A DNA stretch of 64,000 nt from an uncultured Alphaproteobacteria bacterium (GCA_937988775.1 CALKHP010000003.1:98870-162869); one strand, 5' to 3'. Numbered from the stretch's first letter, positions 48,619 through 57,929 are shown. Numbers and translations: made by a program. The notes: generated from the sequence alone by a model not told the origin.

Positions 48619-48647
48619 AACTGGATAGCCAGTCTGGTTTACCAGTT
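48619..48647. promoter_or_regulatory. Nested palindromic operator of the GntR/FCD regulator
   Basis: The 29-bp site reads AACTGG-N4-CCAG-T-CTGG-N4-CCAGTT, symmetric about the central T, with 11 of 14 arm positions paired. Each half is itself a small palindrome (ACTGG-N4-CCAGT and CTGGT-TT-ACCAG), close to the CTGGT/ACCAG half-sites of FadR-like regulators. It starts 23 bp upstream of the GntR start and lies about 140 bp before the transporter gene. Confidence 0.7.
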
Positions 48648-48782
48648 GCGTGAGCTTAGCCTTGCCACGGGAGAGGTCAACAGGGTCCTGCGAAGCCATC
48701 GGGTCGGCGCCGGGTTTGTTGCGGTGCGGCAACTCAAAAAGGCAGATCGCGAAAGGCAAGTTGCGAAAGGAAGGTGGCCAGC

Positions 48783-49607
48783 ATGTCCGAGCCTTCGACC
48801 GTCGAAACGGCATCCCCGCAATCGTCACTGCTTTATCTCGAGGGGGTTTCGAAATCCTACGGCGCGCTCAGCGTGCTCAGGGATATTTCGCTCGGCATCG
48901 AGAAAGGCCAGGTCGTTTGCCTGATCGGCCCGTCCGGCGCCGGCAAATCGACCCTGCTGCGCTGCGTCAACCATCTCGAGACGATCAATGGCGGCACGAT
49001 CCATTTCGAGGGCAAGCCGGTCTATCGCTACATGCGGGACGGCAAGCTCGTCGTCGATCCCGAGCGCCGCGTCGAGGCGATCCGCGCCAGCATCGGCATG
49101 GTGTTCCAGTCGTTCAACCTGTTTCCGCATCTCACCGTGCTCGGCAATATCGTCGAGGCGCCGATCCATGTGCTGCACCAGCCGCGGGCCGAGGCGCGCG
49201 ACAACGCCCTGGCGCTCCTGGCCAAGGTCGGCCTGACCGACAAGGCCGAGAACTATCCGCATCAGTTGAGCGGCGGCCAGCAGCAGCGTGTCGCGATTGC
49301 GCGCGCGCTGGCGATGAACCCCAAGCTGATGCTGTTCGACGAGGCGACCAGCGCGCTCGACCCGGAACTGGTCGGCGAGGTGCTGAAGGTGATGCGGGAT
49401 CTCGCCGCCGAAGGCATGACGATGCTCGTCGTCACCCATGAAATGGGTTTTGCGCGCGATGTCTCGGATGCGGTCGTGTTCATGGCGAATGGCGAAATCG
49501 TCGAGAAGGGCAAGCCGGCCGAGATTTTCACCGCGCCAAGCAACCAGCGCACGCGCCAGTTCCTGCAAACCATCCTGCACAGCGAGGGGATGGCGGGGGC
49601 TGCGTGA
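48783..49607 (+). CDS. Polar amino-acid ABC transporter, ATPase
   Basis: A 274-aa ATPase with G-P-S-G-A-G-K-S-T, F-Q-S-F-N-L-F-P-H, L-S-G-G-Q-Q-Q-R and L-M-L-F-D-E-A-T-S-A-L-D. N-L-F-P-H marks the polar amino-acid class. The ATG at 48783 is preferred to a GTG three codons upstream. It is the first gene of module D and is followed by a binding protein and a permease. Confidence 0.94.
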   Translation: MSEPSTVETASPQSSLLYLEGVSKSYGALSVLRDISLGIEKGQVVCLIGPSGAGKSTLLRCVNHLETINGGTIHFEGKPVYRYMRDGKLVVDPERRVEAIRASIGMVFQSFNLFPHLTVLGNIVEAPIHVLHQPRAEARDNALALLAKVGLTDKAENYPHQLSGGQQQRVAIARALAMNPKLMLFDEATSALDPELVGEVLKVMRDLAAEGMTMLVVTHEMGFARDVSDAVVFMANGEIVEKGKPAEIFTAPSNQRTRQFLQTILHSEGMAGAA

Positions 49608-49677
49608 GATGAAGCGGGCGCGCAGGATTTGAACGAAGTCGTAGCAAACGGCCGGGACGCAGAAGGAGGAGGATGAC

Positions 49678-50583
49678 ATGACGCATTTCACCAGCCCTCT
49701 CGGGGCAGCGAAGCTTTCGCGGCGAACGATGCTGCGCTCCGGCGGCCTGATGGCGGCCGGCGTGGCGCTGGCCGCGCCGACGCAGGCCATGGCGGCCGAG
49801 CCGACGATCAACACGTCGTTCAAGGATTTCACGCTGCCGAAGTTCCAGGCCGACGATTCGCTGGTCAAGATCCAGAAGAAGGGCGAGTTGCAGCTGTGCA
49901 CCTCCAATGACTGGCCGTATTCCTATCTCGACGACAAGACCAAGAAGCTCAGCGGCATCGACGCAGATATCCTGCGTTTTGCCTGCAAGATGATCAATAT
50001 CGACAAGATCACCGTCAATACCGTGCCGTTCGACGGCATGATTCCGGGCCTGCTCGACGGCCGTTTCGACATTGTCGGCGATTCGATCCACTACACGATC
50101 GCGCGCGCCAAGGTCGTCGATTTCACTTTCCCAACCTATTATTATTCGGAGTGGCTCGTGACCAAGGCGGGCGCCACCGGCAAGCTCGCCAGCATCGCCG
50201 ACCTGAAGGGCAAGAGCTGCGGCGCGCTGCTCGGCACCAATTACGCCGAGTGGATCCAGAAGACGCCCGGCGTCGACTACAAGGGCTACAAGACCTGGCC
50301 CGCCATGGCGCAGGACCTCCAGAACGGCCGGCTCGACGCGGCGATCCACGACCAGCCGATCATCGCCGCCTCGATCAAGGACCATCCCGACTGGGGCCTG
50401 AAACTATCGCCCGACTACCAGCCGCATCAGCTCAAGAACCCGGCCGGCTACAGCCGCTGGGCGGTTCGCCAGGGCGATGTGCAGTTGCGCGCCGGCCTCG
50501 ATGCCGCGCTGCAATGGATGGAGGATCAGGGCGAAATGGGCAAGATCCTCACGCAATGGGGCCTGAGCGGCTATAATAACTAG
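49678..50583 (+). CDS. Family-3 solute-binding protein with Tat-type signal
   Basis: A 301-aa binding protein. The N-terminus S-R-R-T-M-L-R-S-G-G-L-M-A-A-G-V-A-L-A-A-P-T-Q-A-M-A-A carries a twin arginine followed by a hydrophobic stretch and an Ala-x-Ala cleavage site. The mature part has G-E-L-Q-L-C-T-S-N-D-W-P-Y-S-Y and G-I-D-A-D-I-L-R, family-3 marks. A very strong AGGAGGAGG precedes the start. It feeds the module D ATPase and permease. Confidence 0.93.
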   Translation: MTHFTSPLGAAKLSRRTMLRSGGLMAAGVALAAPTQAMAAEPTINTSFKDFTLPKFQADDSLVKIQKKGELQLCTSNDWPYSYLDDKTKKLSGIDADILRFACKMINIDKITVNTVPFDGMIPGLLDGRFDIVGDSIHYTIARAKVVDFTFPTYYYSEWLVTKAGATGKLASIADLKGKSCGALLGTNYAEWIQKTPGVDYKGYKTWPAMAQDLQNGRLDAAIHDQPIIAASIKDHPDWGLKLSPDYQPHQLKNPAGYSRWAVRQGDVQLRAGLDAALQWMEDQGEMGKILTQWGLSGYNN

Positions 50584-50707
50584 CCTGAACGGGCCGCTCA
50601 CTTCCCGCAGCACAGTGTCTCGACGGCCGCGCCCTGGCGGGGCCGCCTGAGGCGCGCGTCGATCGGCACGGACGCGCCATGCCGGTAACGCCAAGCCTGG
50701 AGCGCCG

Positions 50708-51421
50708 ATGACCGTCGTCCATGAGATGCTTTCCTTCCTGCCCGACCTGCTCCAGGGGGCGCTGACCACCATCACCGTGTCGCTGCTGGCCTATGTGCTG
50801 GCCCTGATCGGCGGGCTGGCCTTCGGGCTGGCAAGGCTGTCGCCGTTCCTGGCGGTGCGCTCGGTCGCCACCGTCTATGTGCAGTTCATTCGCGGCACGC
50901 CGCTGCTGCTGCAACTGTTCTCGATCTATTACGTGCTGCCTTATGCCGGCATCGTGCTGTCGCCATTCGCTTCCGGCGTGCTCGGCCTGGCCATCAACTA
51001 CAGCGCCTACATGGCCGAGGTGTTCCGCTCCGGCATCCAGGCGGTCGCCGCCGGCCAGCGCGAGGCCGGCCAGTCGCTCGGCATGTCGCGCCGGCTGTTG
51101 ATGCGCCGCATCATCCTGCCGCAGGCCTTCCGCATCGTCATTCCGCCGATCGGCAATTTCTTCGTGGCGATCTTCAAGGATTCGGCGCTCGTCTCGGTGA
51201 TCACCATGCGCGACCTGATGTTCACCGGCGAGCTTCTCGCCTCGGCGACGTTCAAGCATTTCGAGATCTTCGGCATGGTGGCGATCATCTATTTCTGCAT
51301 CAGCTATCCGGTGGCGAAATTCGTCGAATATGTCGAGGCGCGCTTCGACGTGCAGAAGCGCGGCCAGGCCATCGGGGTCCAGCAGCAGCAAGGGCCGCCG
51401 GCGGTCGTCGGCACCGGCTGA
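50708..51421 (+). CDS. Polar amino-acid ABC transporter, permease
   Basis: A 237-aa permease: Q-F-I-R-G-T-P-L-L-L-Q motif and EAA loop E-A-G-Q-S-L-G-M-S-R-R-L-L-M-R-R-I-I-L-P-Q-A-F-R. Only one permease gene is present in this module, so it probably works as a homodimer, as in GlnP-type systems. It ends 58 bp before the RraA-like gene. Confidence 0.93.
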   Translation: MTVVHEMLSFLPDLLQGALTTITVSLLAYVLALIGGLAFGLARLSPFLAVRSVATVYVQFIRGTPLLLQLFSIYYVLPYAGIVLSPFASGVLGLAINYSAYMAEVFRSGIQAVAAGQREAGQSLGMSRRLLMRRIILPQAFRIVIPPIGNFFVAIFKDSALVSVITMRDLMFTGELLASATFKHFEIFGMVAIIYFCISYPVAKFVEYVEARFDVQKRGQAIGVQQQQGPPAVVGTG

Positions 51422-51479
51422 GCCTGCAGCCGAAAACATCAGGCCAACACGTTGCGAATTTCATGAAAGGTCAGTTGCC

Positions 51480-52139
51480 ATGTCGATCGATACTGCGGCG
51501 CTCAGGGATGTTCTTTATTCGGCGGTGCTCTCCGACCTGCTCGATGAATTCGGGCTGCGCGAGCAGGCGATGCGCCCGTTCGTGCGCCCGCTCGACGAGC
51601 AGCTTCCGCTGTTCGGCCGGGCGCGGACCGGAATTTACATGAATGTTTTCGAGGTGCCGGAAGGCGATAATCCGTACGAGGTCGAGATCGCGCTGGTCGA
51701 CGACCTCAAGCCGGGCGACGTGGCGGTGCTCGCCTGCGACGGCCCGACCGATCGCATCGCGCCCTGGGGCGAGTTGCTGAGCACGGCGGCGCGCTGTCGC
51801 GGCGCGGTCGGCTGCGTGACCGACGGGCTGGTGCGCGACATCCGCGCCATCCGCAAGATGAGCTTCCCGGTGTTCCATGGCGGCATCGGCCCGCTCGACA
51901 GCAAGGGCCGGGCGAAGATGATGGCGATGGACGTGCCGGTGAAATGCGGCGGCGTGCTCGTCCATTCCGGCGACCTGATCTTCGGCGATGCCGATGGCGT
52001 CGTCGTCATCCCGCAGGCGATGGCGGAACAGGTCATTGCCGCCGCAACCGCCAAGATCCGCACGGAGAACAGCACCAGGGCCGAGCTCGAACACGGCCTG
52101 CTGCTGATGGATGTCTACAAGAAATACGGCGTGTTGTGA
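51480..52139 (+). CDS. RraA/HMG-aldolase-family protein
   Basis: A 219-aa RraA-fold protein with the aldolase residues intact: L-K-P-G-D-V-A-V-L, W-G-E-L-L-S-T-A-A and T-D-G-L-V-R-D (substrate Arg and metal Asp). Its relatives cleave 4-hydroxy-4-methyl-2-oxoglutarate or decarboxylate oxaloacetate using a divalent metal; the real substrate here is unknown. It is followed 39 bp later by the class III aminotransferase. A possible route is transamination of an imported amino compound to an oxo acid that the RraA-like enzyme then cleaves. Confidence 0.86.
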   Translation: MSIDTAALRDVLYSAVLSDLLDEFGLREQAMRPFVRPLDEQLPLFGRARTGIYMNVFEVPEGDNPYEVEIALVDDLKPGDVAVLACDGPTDRIAPWGELLSTAARCRGAVGCVTDGLVRDIRAIRKMSFPVFHGGIGPLDSKGRAKMMAMDVPVKCGGVLVHSGDLIFGDADGVVVIPQAMAEQVIAAATAKIRTENSTRAELEHGLLLMDVYKKYGVL

Positions 52140-52178
52140 CGGCGGTGAAGCGATGACAGGCGGCCAGGAGGCAATATC

Positions 52179-53525
52179 ATGACGGTTCTCGCCAATACCG
52201 CGCCGTTTCGCGGCATTATCGGCTTCTCGAAGCTGAACAGCGAAGCGCATCATCACCCGACGGTCATCGTGCGCGGCGACGGCATCCGCCTGTTCGACCG
52301 TTACGGGCGCGAATATATCGACGGCGTCGCCAATTTCTACAGCGCCTCGCTCGGCTTTTCCGACGCGGAACTGATCGATGCGGCCACGGAGCAGCTTGGC
52401 CGCATCGCCAATTTCTCGACGCTCAGCCATAAACTGTCCGAGCCGACCGAGGCGCTCGCCGAAAAGCTCGCCGAACTGGTGCCGCTCAAGGATGCCCATA
52501 TCGGCTTCGCCACCAGCGGCTCGGAAGCCAACGAAGCGGTGCTGAAATTCCTGGCGCTGCGCGATGCCTATCACGGCAAGGCCGGTCAGCGCGTCGTGGT
52601 GTCGCGTTACAACAGCTATCACGGCAGCACGCAGGCAACCTCCAGCCTGGGCGGCGCCAGCAACGTGCACCGCGCCTTTAATCTGGAGATGGCCGATCGC
52701 CGCTTCCTGACCCAGCCCGATTTCGACGAGCACGCGCTGCCGGGCGAGAGCGAGCCGGCTTTCGTCGCGCGGCTGGTGGCGGAATTGCAGACGCTGGTCG
52801 AGCAGGAAGGGCCGGAGCGCATCTCGGCGCTGTTCGCCGAGCCAGTGTCGGTCAGCGCCGGCGTCGCCGTGCCGCCGGCCGGCTATTTCGAGGGGCTTCA
52901 GGCGGTGCTGCGCCGCCACGCGATTCCCTTCGTCGACGATGAGGTGGTGACGGGGTTCTGGAAGCTCGGCACGCAGTTCGGCGCCGAGCGTTTCGGCCTG
53001 ACGCCCGACGCGGTGTCGCTCGCCAAGGGCATCAATTCCGGCTACTGCCCGCTCGGCGTGTTCGCGCTGTCGGGCGCGCTCTACGACGAGATCGCCGAGG
53101 CGGCCGATGCGAGCGGCTTCCTGATGCATGGCGGCACCTATCACGGTCATCCGCTGGCGGCGGCGATCGCGCTCAAATGCCTGGAAATCTACCGCACCCG
53201 CAACATCCCCGCCCATGTCGCGCGCGTCTCGCGCGTGTTCGGCGAGCGGCTGGCGCGGCTTGGCGCCGATCCGCGGGTCATCGCGGTGCGCCAGGCGGGC
53301 CTGCTCGGCGGCGTCAAGCTCGATCGCGGCATCATGGGGATGCGCACGGAAGGGCTCGCGCCGCGCGTGGCGGCGGCGGCGCAGGACGAGGGGCTGATCG
53401 TGCGCGCGAGCGCCGGATGCGTGGTGATCGCGCCGCCGCTGATCATCAAGGAGAACGAGATCCACGAGGTTTTCGACCGGCTCGAGCGCGCCTTGCGGGC
53501 CGTCCAAACGGCAATGCCTCATTGA
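52179..53525 (+). CDS. Class III (omega-type) aminotransferase
   Basis: A 448-aa fold-type-I PLP enzyme of aminotransferase class III. It has Y-I-D-G-V-A-N-F-Y-S, G-F-A-T-S-G-S-E-A-N-E (phosphate-binding), the Y-H-G-S segment, F-V-D-D-E-V-V-T-G-F (PLP Asp) and S-L-A-K-G-I-N-S-G (PLP lysine). It would move the amino group of an omega-amino acid, amine or diamine to pyruvate or a 2-oxo acid. GGAGG is upstream of the start. Last gene of module D; a repeat-rich gap follows. Confidence 0.9.
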   Translation: MTVLANTAPFRGIIGFSKLNSEAHHHPTVIVRGDGIRLFDRYGREYIDGVANFYSASLGFSDAELIDAATEQLGRIANFSTLSHKLSEPTEALAEKLAELVPLKDAHIGFATSGSEANEAVLKFLALRDAYHGKAGQRVVVSRYNSYHGSTQATSSLGGASNVHRAFNLEMADRRFLTQPDFDEHALPGESEPAFVARLVAELQTLVEQEGPERISALFAEPVSVSAGVAVPPAGYFEGLQAVLRRHAIPFVDDEVVTGFWKLGTQFGAERFGLTPDAVSLAKGINSGYCPLGVFALSGALYDEIAEAADASGFLMHGGTYHGHPLAAAIALKCLEIYRTRNIPAHVARVSRVFGERLARLGADPRVIAVRQAGLLGGVKLDRGIMGMRTEGLAPRVAAAAQDEGLIVRASAGCVVIAPPLIIKENEIHEVFDRLERALRAVQTAMPH

Positions 53526-53564
53526 ACCGGCGGCGCGTTCTCGGGACAATTTGAGAGGCTGTTT

Positions 53565-53648
53565 GAAAACCTCCCAGCCCTCATCCTGAGGAGCCATTTC
53601 AATAGAAATGGCGTCTCGAAGGATGCGGCTTGGAAACGTCAGGTTTTC
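53565..53648. repeat. Imperfect long-hairpin intergenic repeat
   Basis: Three nested inverted pairs: GAAAACCT (53565) with AGGTTTTC (53641), CATCCT (53582) with AGGATG (53620), and CCATTTC (53594) with GAAATGG (53605) around AATA. The core with CTCATCCTGAGGAGC and GTCTCGAAGGATG resembles intergenic repeats I remember from many Rhizobiales genomes. Only one copy is in the window. Confidence 0.7.
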
Positions 53649-53684
53649 ATCCTTGTTGTTGGGCGGATTAGCATGTCTCTGACT

Positions 53685-53740
53685 GAATTTGCTCGACAAT
53701 TTTAACGTGGAGCAAGTTCGCAAAGGACGAACTTGCTCTA
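53685..53740. repeat. REP-like palindrome related to the 36.8-kb element
   Basis: GAGCAAGTTCG (53710-53720) and CGAACTTGCTC (53728-53738) form a perfect 11-bp stem with a 7-base loop, as in the 36.8-kb element. A reversed copy of its CGAGCAAATTC module precedes it at 53685-53695. This shows a dispersed repeat family. Confidence 0.7.
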
Positions 53741-53965
53741 GCAATCATTGCTTCAATGCTGCCGCATTCCGGCCGATGCGAGCCGCCATCAATGTAATAA
53801 TGTCATGCTGGCGCGAGATCGCATTTCGTTTGGTGGGGCCGTCGACCCCCTTCTTTGGCGCGACGAAGCTGCCGGCGGCGCCCGAGCCAGGGCGTCATGC
53901 GGCTGTCGTGACAGCCGCGTAGCGGATGGGCGCATTCCCTCGCATTCCCCATCAGGATGGCAATC

Positions 53966-54205
53966 ATGGCAACCGTTCGGCTCACGATGTTCAGAACAGG
54001 CCTGCGCTGGAACCTCGAAGTGCAGGATGCGCGTGGCTGCCGCTTCATCGGCGCGACCGCCGGCCGGAGCCAGATCGAAGCCCTGGCGCTGCGCCTCATG
54101 GAGGAAGCCGAAGCCAAGGGCGACGATGCCGATCTGATCGTTGCGCCGGGCTATCGCGGCGCCGGTGGCGGCCTGTTGCAGGGGTTCTTTCGCCGCGCGG
54201 GTTGA
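53966..54205 (+). CDS. Small protein of unknown function (79 aa)
   Basis: A 79-aa protein, beta-rich at the start (V-R-L-T-M-F-R-T-G-L-R-W-N-L-E-V-Q-D) then helical (Q-I-E-A-L-A-L-R-L-M-E-E-A-E-A-K), ending in a Gly-rich tail. No family recognised. ATG 53966 has AGGA 8 bp upstream; an ATG 9 bp earlier is also possible. It lies alone between a repeat-rich gap and a convergent binding-protein gene, so it could be a real small gene or chance. Confidence 0.45.
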   Translation: MATVRLTMFRTGLRWNLEVQDARGCRFIGATAGRSQIEALALRLMEEAEAKGDDADLIVAPGYRGAGGGLLQGFFRRAG

Positions 54206-54257
54206 GCCGATCCGGCATCGTATGCCCGGCCTCGTGCCGGGCACACGGGGGCCGGGT

Positions 54258-55079
54258 TCAGAACGTCGGCATCGGCGGCAGTTTCGGCAGCGGGAAGCCG
54301 AACCATTTCTGGTTGATCTTCGAGAGTTCGCCGTTCTTCACGATGTCGGCGATGAACTTGTTGGCATAGTCCACCAGCACGGTATCGGCCTTGCGGATGG
54401 CCATGCCGTTGGCCTGCTCGTTGAGGAGGATCTTGGGCTCGATGTTGAGTTGCGGGAAATTCTTGTTGAGATGGGCCAGCACGACGGTGCTTGCGCCAAG
54501 CGCCTGGGTCTGGCCGGAGATCAGCGCCTGGATGGAGAGCGCGTCGTCGTCATAGACCTTGATCGGCGTGCCCTTTGGCGCGATCTTCTCCAGCGCCGCA
54601 AGCTCCGTCGAGGCGCGTGACACGCTGATCGAGACCGATTTGAGATCCTCCGGCGTCTTGATGGCGAGGCTCTTCGGCGCCAGCACGTAGATCGTCAATG
54701 TGCTGTAGGGGTTGGAAAACAGCACCTGCTTCAAGCGCGGCCCGGTAATGCCGAGGGTGGCGATCAGCACGTCGACCTTGTTGGTCAAGAGATAGGGGAT
54801 GCGGTTGGGGCCGGTCACCGGAACCAGTTCGAGCTTGACGCCGAGCGAATCCGCCAGCGCCTTGGCGACGTCGGCGTCATAGCCCTCCGGATGCTGCTGC
54901 GCGTCGACGCCGCCGAAAGGCGGATAGTCGGTCATGACGCCGACCGTCAGCGTGCCCTTCGCCTTGATCTCGTCCGGCGTGGCGGCCTGGGCAGGCACGG
55001 ACGCGAATGACGTGGCCGCAAGACCGGCCAGGGCCAGCGTGCCGAAGCCGCGGCGATCGATGGATTTGAAGTTTGACAT
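54258..55079 (-). CDS. Family-3 solute-binding protein, module E
   Basis: A 273-aa periplasmic amino-acid-type binding protein. The N-terminus D-R-R-G-F-G-T-L-A-L-A-G-L-A-A-T-S-F-A-S-V-P-A-Q-A-A is a Tat-like signal. G-T-L-T-V-G-V-M-T-D-Y-P-P-F-G and G-Y-D-A-D-V-A-K-A-L-A are the family-3 marks. GAGAGGGG precedes M-S-N-F. It is downstream of its two permeases on the same strand. Confidence 0.92.
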   Translation of the reverse strand: MSNFKSIDRRGFGTLALAGLAATSFASVPAQAATPDEIKAKGTLTVGVMTDYPPFGGVDAQQHPEGYDADVAKALADSLGVKLELVPVTGPNRIPYLLTNKVDVLIATLGITGPRLKQVLFSNPYSTLTIYVLAPKSLAIKTPEDLKSVSISVSRASTELAALEKIAPKGTPIKVYDDDALSIQALISGQTQALGASTVVLAHLNKNFPQLNIEPKILLNEQANGMAIRKADTVLVDYANKFIADIVKNGELSKINQKWFGFPLPKLPPMPTF

Positions 55080-55123
55080 GCGACGTTCCCCTCTCAAGTT
55101 GGACGTTTGCTTCATCGACGCCC

Positions 55124-55774
55124 TCAACGTGTGTCGATGCGGAGCCTCTGCTCCAGTTTACTGCCGTAGACCGACAGCGGGCGGCAGATGAGGTAATAGA
55201 TCAGCGCAGTAACGGCGAAGATCGTGAAGGCGCGATAGGTGGCGTTGTTGACGATCTGTGCGGCGCGCGACAGTTCGACGAAGCCGATGATCGAGGTGAG
55301 GGACGTGCCCTTGATCAGTTCCACCATGAAACCGACCGTCGGCGGGATGGCGATTTTTGTCGCCAGCGGCCGGATGATCAGGGCCATGGTCGGGCCGTAG
55401 CGCAGGCCGAGCGAGGTCGCCGCCTCCCATTGTCCGCGAGGCACCGCCTCGATCGCGCCGCGCCAGATCTCGCCGAGGAAGGCGCTGGCATGAAGCGAAA
55501 GCCCGAGCGCCGCCGCGGCCCAGGGATCGACCGCCCAGCCGAACAGCCCCGGCACGAAGAAGGCGAGGAACAATTGCATCAGCAGCGGCGTGCCCTGGAA
55601 GAGCTTGATATAGCCGGCCGAGACGATGCGCAGCCATGTGTAGCCGCTGGTGCGGGCGAGCGCGATCAGCACGCCGCCGAGCCCTCCGCCGAGAAAGGCG
55701 ACCAGCGACAGCAGGAGCGTCCAGCGCGCCGCCATGACGAGATAAACGATATCGGCTGAACCGAGCGCGCGCAT
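55124..55774 (-). CDS. Amino-acid ABC transporter permease, module E (1)
   Basis: A 216-aa permease with K-L-F-Q-G-T-P-L-L-M-Q and the EAA loop E-A-A-T-S-L-G-L-R-Y-G-P-T-M-A-L-I-I-R-P-L-A. It lies 6 bp behind the second permease and 44 bp before the binding-protein start. No ATPase gene accompanies the set, so an ATPase from another module or locus must serve it. Confidence 0.92.
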   Translation of the reverse strand: MRALGSADIVYLVMAARWTLLLSLVAFLGGGLGGVLIALARTSGYTWLRIVSAGYIKLFQGTPLLMQLFLAFFVPGLFGWAVDPWAAAALGLSLHASAFLGEIWRGAIEAVPRGQWEAATSLGLRYGPTMALIIRPLATKIAIPPTVGFMVELIKGTSLTSIIGFVELSRAAQIVNNATYRAFTIFAVTALIYYLICRPLSVYGSKLEQRLRIDTR

Positions 55775-55780
55775 CGCGGC

Positions 55781-56449
55781 CTACCGTGCCGGCTGGCGCA
55801 GGAACCTGCGCTCGATCGTGGTGAAGATCGTCCAGAAAAAGCCCGACAGGGCGAGATAAAGCAGCGTGACGACGAAATAGATTTCAAAGCTGCGGAAATT
55901 CCGCGACTGGATGTTGCTTGCCACCGCCGTCAATTCGCTGGCCGCAATCACCGAGCACACGCTGGTATTGAGCATCAACATGATGAACAGGCTGGTCAGC
56001 GACGGGTATATCGCCTGGATCGCCGGCTTCAGGATAATCAGGCAGAAAATCTGCATCGGCCGCAAGCCAAGCGCCTTGCCGGCCTCGATCTGGCCCTTGC
56101 GGATGCTCTCGATGCCGGCGCGGATGATCTCGATGCCGTAGGCGCCGACATTGACGACCAGCGCCAGCAACGCCGCTTCGTTCGACGATAATTTCAGGCC
56201 GAGCACCGGAAGGCCGAAATACACCAGGAAAATCTGGATCAGGAGCGGGGTGTTGCGGATCAGTTCGATGTATTCGTTGATGAGCCAGCGCAACCATGCC
56301 GGCCCCGAGGTCTTGCCAAGCGCGCCGATGACCGAAACCGCCATGCCGATGATCATCGCCAGGGCCGAGAGCATCAGCGTGTCGCCGAGTGCCGCCAGCA
56401 ACTCTGGCCAGGCGGCAATCACCTCCGTGAAATCGAACTCATAACTCAT
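55781..56449 (-). CDS. Amino-acid ABC transporter permease, module E (2)
   Basis: A 222-aa permease: E-L-I-R-N-T-P-L-L-I-Q motif and EAA loop E-A-G-K-A-L-G-L-R-P-M-Q-I-F-C-L-I-I-L-K-P-A. ATG 56449 is used; a TTG lies two codons upstream. It forms the heterodimeric pore with the following permease and lies 36 bp after the RraA-like gene, which reads in the same direction. Confidence 0.92.
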   Translation of the reverse strand: MSYEFDFTEVIAAWPELLAALGDTLMLSALAMIIGMAVSVIGALGKTSGPAWLRWLINEYIELIRNTPLLIQIFLVYFGLPVLGLKLSSNEAALLALVVNVGAYGIEIIRAGIESIRKGQIEAGKALGLRPMQIFCLIILKPAIQAIYPSLTSLFIMLMLNTSVCSVIAASELTAVASNIQSRNFRSFEIYFVVTLLYLALSGFFWTIFTTIERRFLRQPAR

Positions 56450-56485
56450 GCGCAACCATTCCGGGCGGCAGGGCCGTGGCCGTGT

Positions 56486-57169
56486 TCAGAGCACGTTGAA
56501 TTTATGGTAGGCCTCGATGAGCCCCATGCCGCTCCTGACGGCCTCGCGAAACCGATCCTCCTTGCCGGCCTTTTCCAGCGCAGCGGCAAGCACCGCGTCG
56601 GACAGCCGGATCGGCACCACCGCGACGCCGTCGCGGTCGGCGACGACGATATCGCCGGGCTCGATCGTCACGTCGTCGATCTCGATGCGCACGTCGATGG
56701 CGGTGACTTTCTGGCGGTTGAAACTGTCGTAGGGCGAGATGGAGCGCGAGAACACTGCGAACGCCATCGCCTCCATCTGGGCAAGGTCGCGGACGGCGCC
56801 ATCGGTCACGACGCCGACCGCGCCGCGTTGCATGGCGGCCGTGCTCAGCAATTCGCCCCACGTGCCCGAGCGGGCGGAGTTTCCGGTCGCGCACACGACG
56901 ATGTCTCCGGGCCTCAGACTGTCGATGGCCTTGAGTTCGAGATCGTAGGTGGTGGGATCGTCATGCGAGAAATTCGCCCAAAGCAGGGTCCTGGCGTAGC
57001 CGACGACCACCTTCGTCGTGGTGCGGGCGAGGATGCCGGGCCGCAGGGCCTGATGCCTCAAGCCCTTGGCGTCGAGAATGTCGAGGATCAGGGCCGTGCT
57101 CAGTCTCGCGCTTGCTTGCTGCCATGCGCCAGGTGATGCGCCGGTGGCGCCTGCAACCGCTATGCTCAC
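56486..57169 (-). CDS. RraA/HMG-aldolase-family protein, module E
   Basis: A 227-aa RraA-fold protein, the third in this region. The active-site motifs are intact: L-R-P-G-D-I-V-V-C-A, W-G-E-L-L-S-T-A-A and T-D-G-A-V-R-D. The GTG start at 57169 has GGAGG at 7 bp; a longer in-frame extension upstream has no family-like sequence. It is the first gene of the leftward module E operon with the permeases and binding protein, so its substrate probably derives from what module E imports. Confidence 0.86.
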   Translation of the reverse strand: MSIAVAGATGASPGAWQQASARLSTALILDILDAKGLRHQALRPGILARTTTKVVVGYARTLLWANFSHDDPTTYDLELKAIDSLRPGDIVVCATGNSARSGTWGELLSTAAMQRGAVGVVTDGAVRDLAQMEAMAFAVFSRSISPYDSFNRQKVTAIDVRIEIDDVTIEPGDIVVADRDGVAVVPIRLSDAVLAAALEKAGKEDRFREAVRSGMGLIEAYHKFNVL

Positions 57170-57718
<549 letters not shown>

Positions 57719-57929
57719 GTCCACCTTGCGGGAGCCTGTCTTTACGAGCGGGGCATCTGGCTGTCAATTGCGTTCGCGCGGCTTCGCGCCTTCTGCGAAT
57801 CGGTGTTGTGAATGCGCGTTGTTCCCGGCCGGCATTGCCGCTAAAACAGCGGCCATGGCTGCGACGGGTGGCTGTTCGTCGGCGTCCTGTTCAAGACGAT
57901 GATGTTTCCTCAATTGTGGTGGAGTTGGC

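Larger units (their letters stand above)
53526..53965. other. 440-bp repeat-bearing gap
   Basis: No gene is recognised between the aminotransferase and the small 79-aa gene. The stretch holds two different palindromic repeats (listed separately); the remainder (about 53745-53960) is lower in GC and shows no clear signal. Confidence 0.6.
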
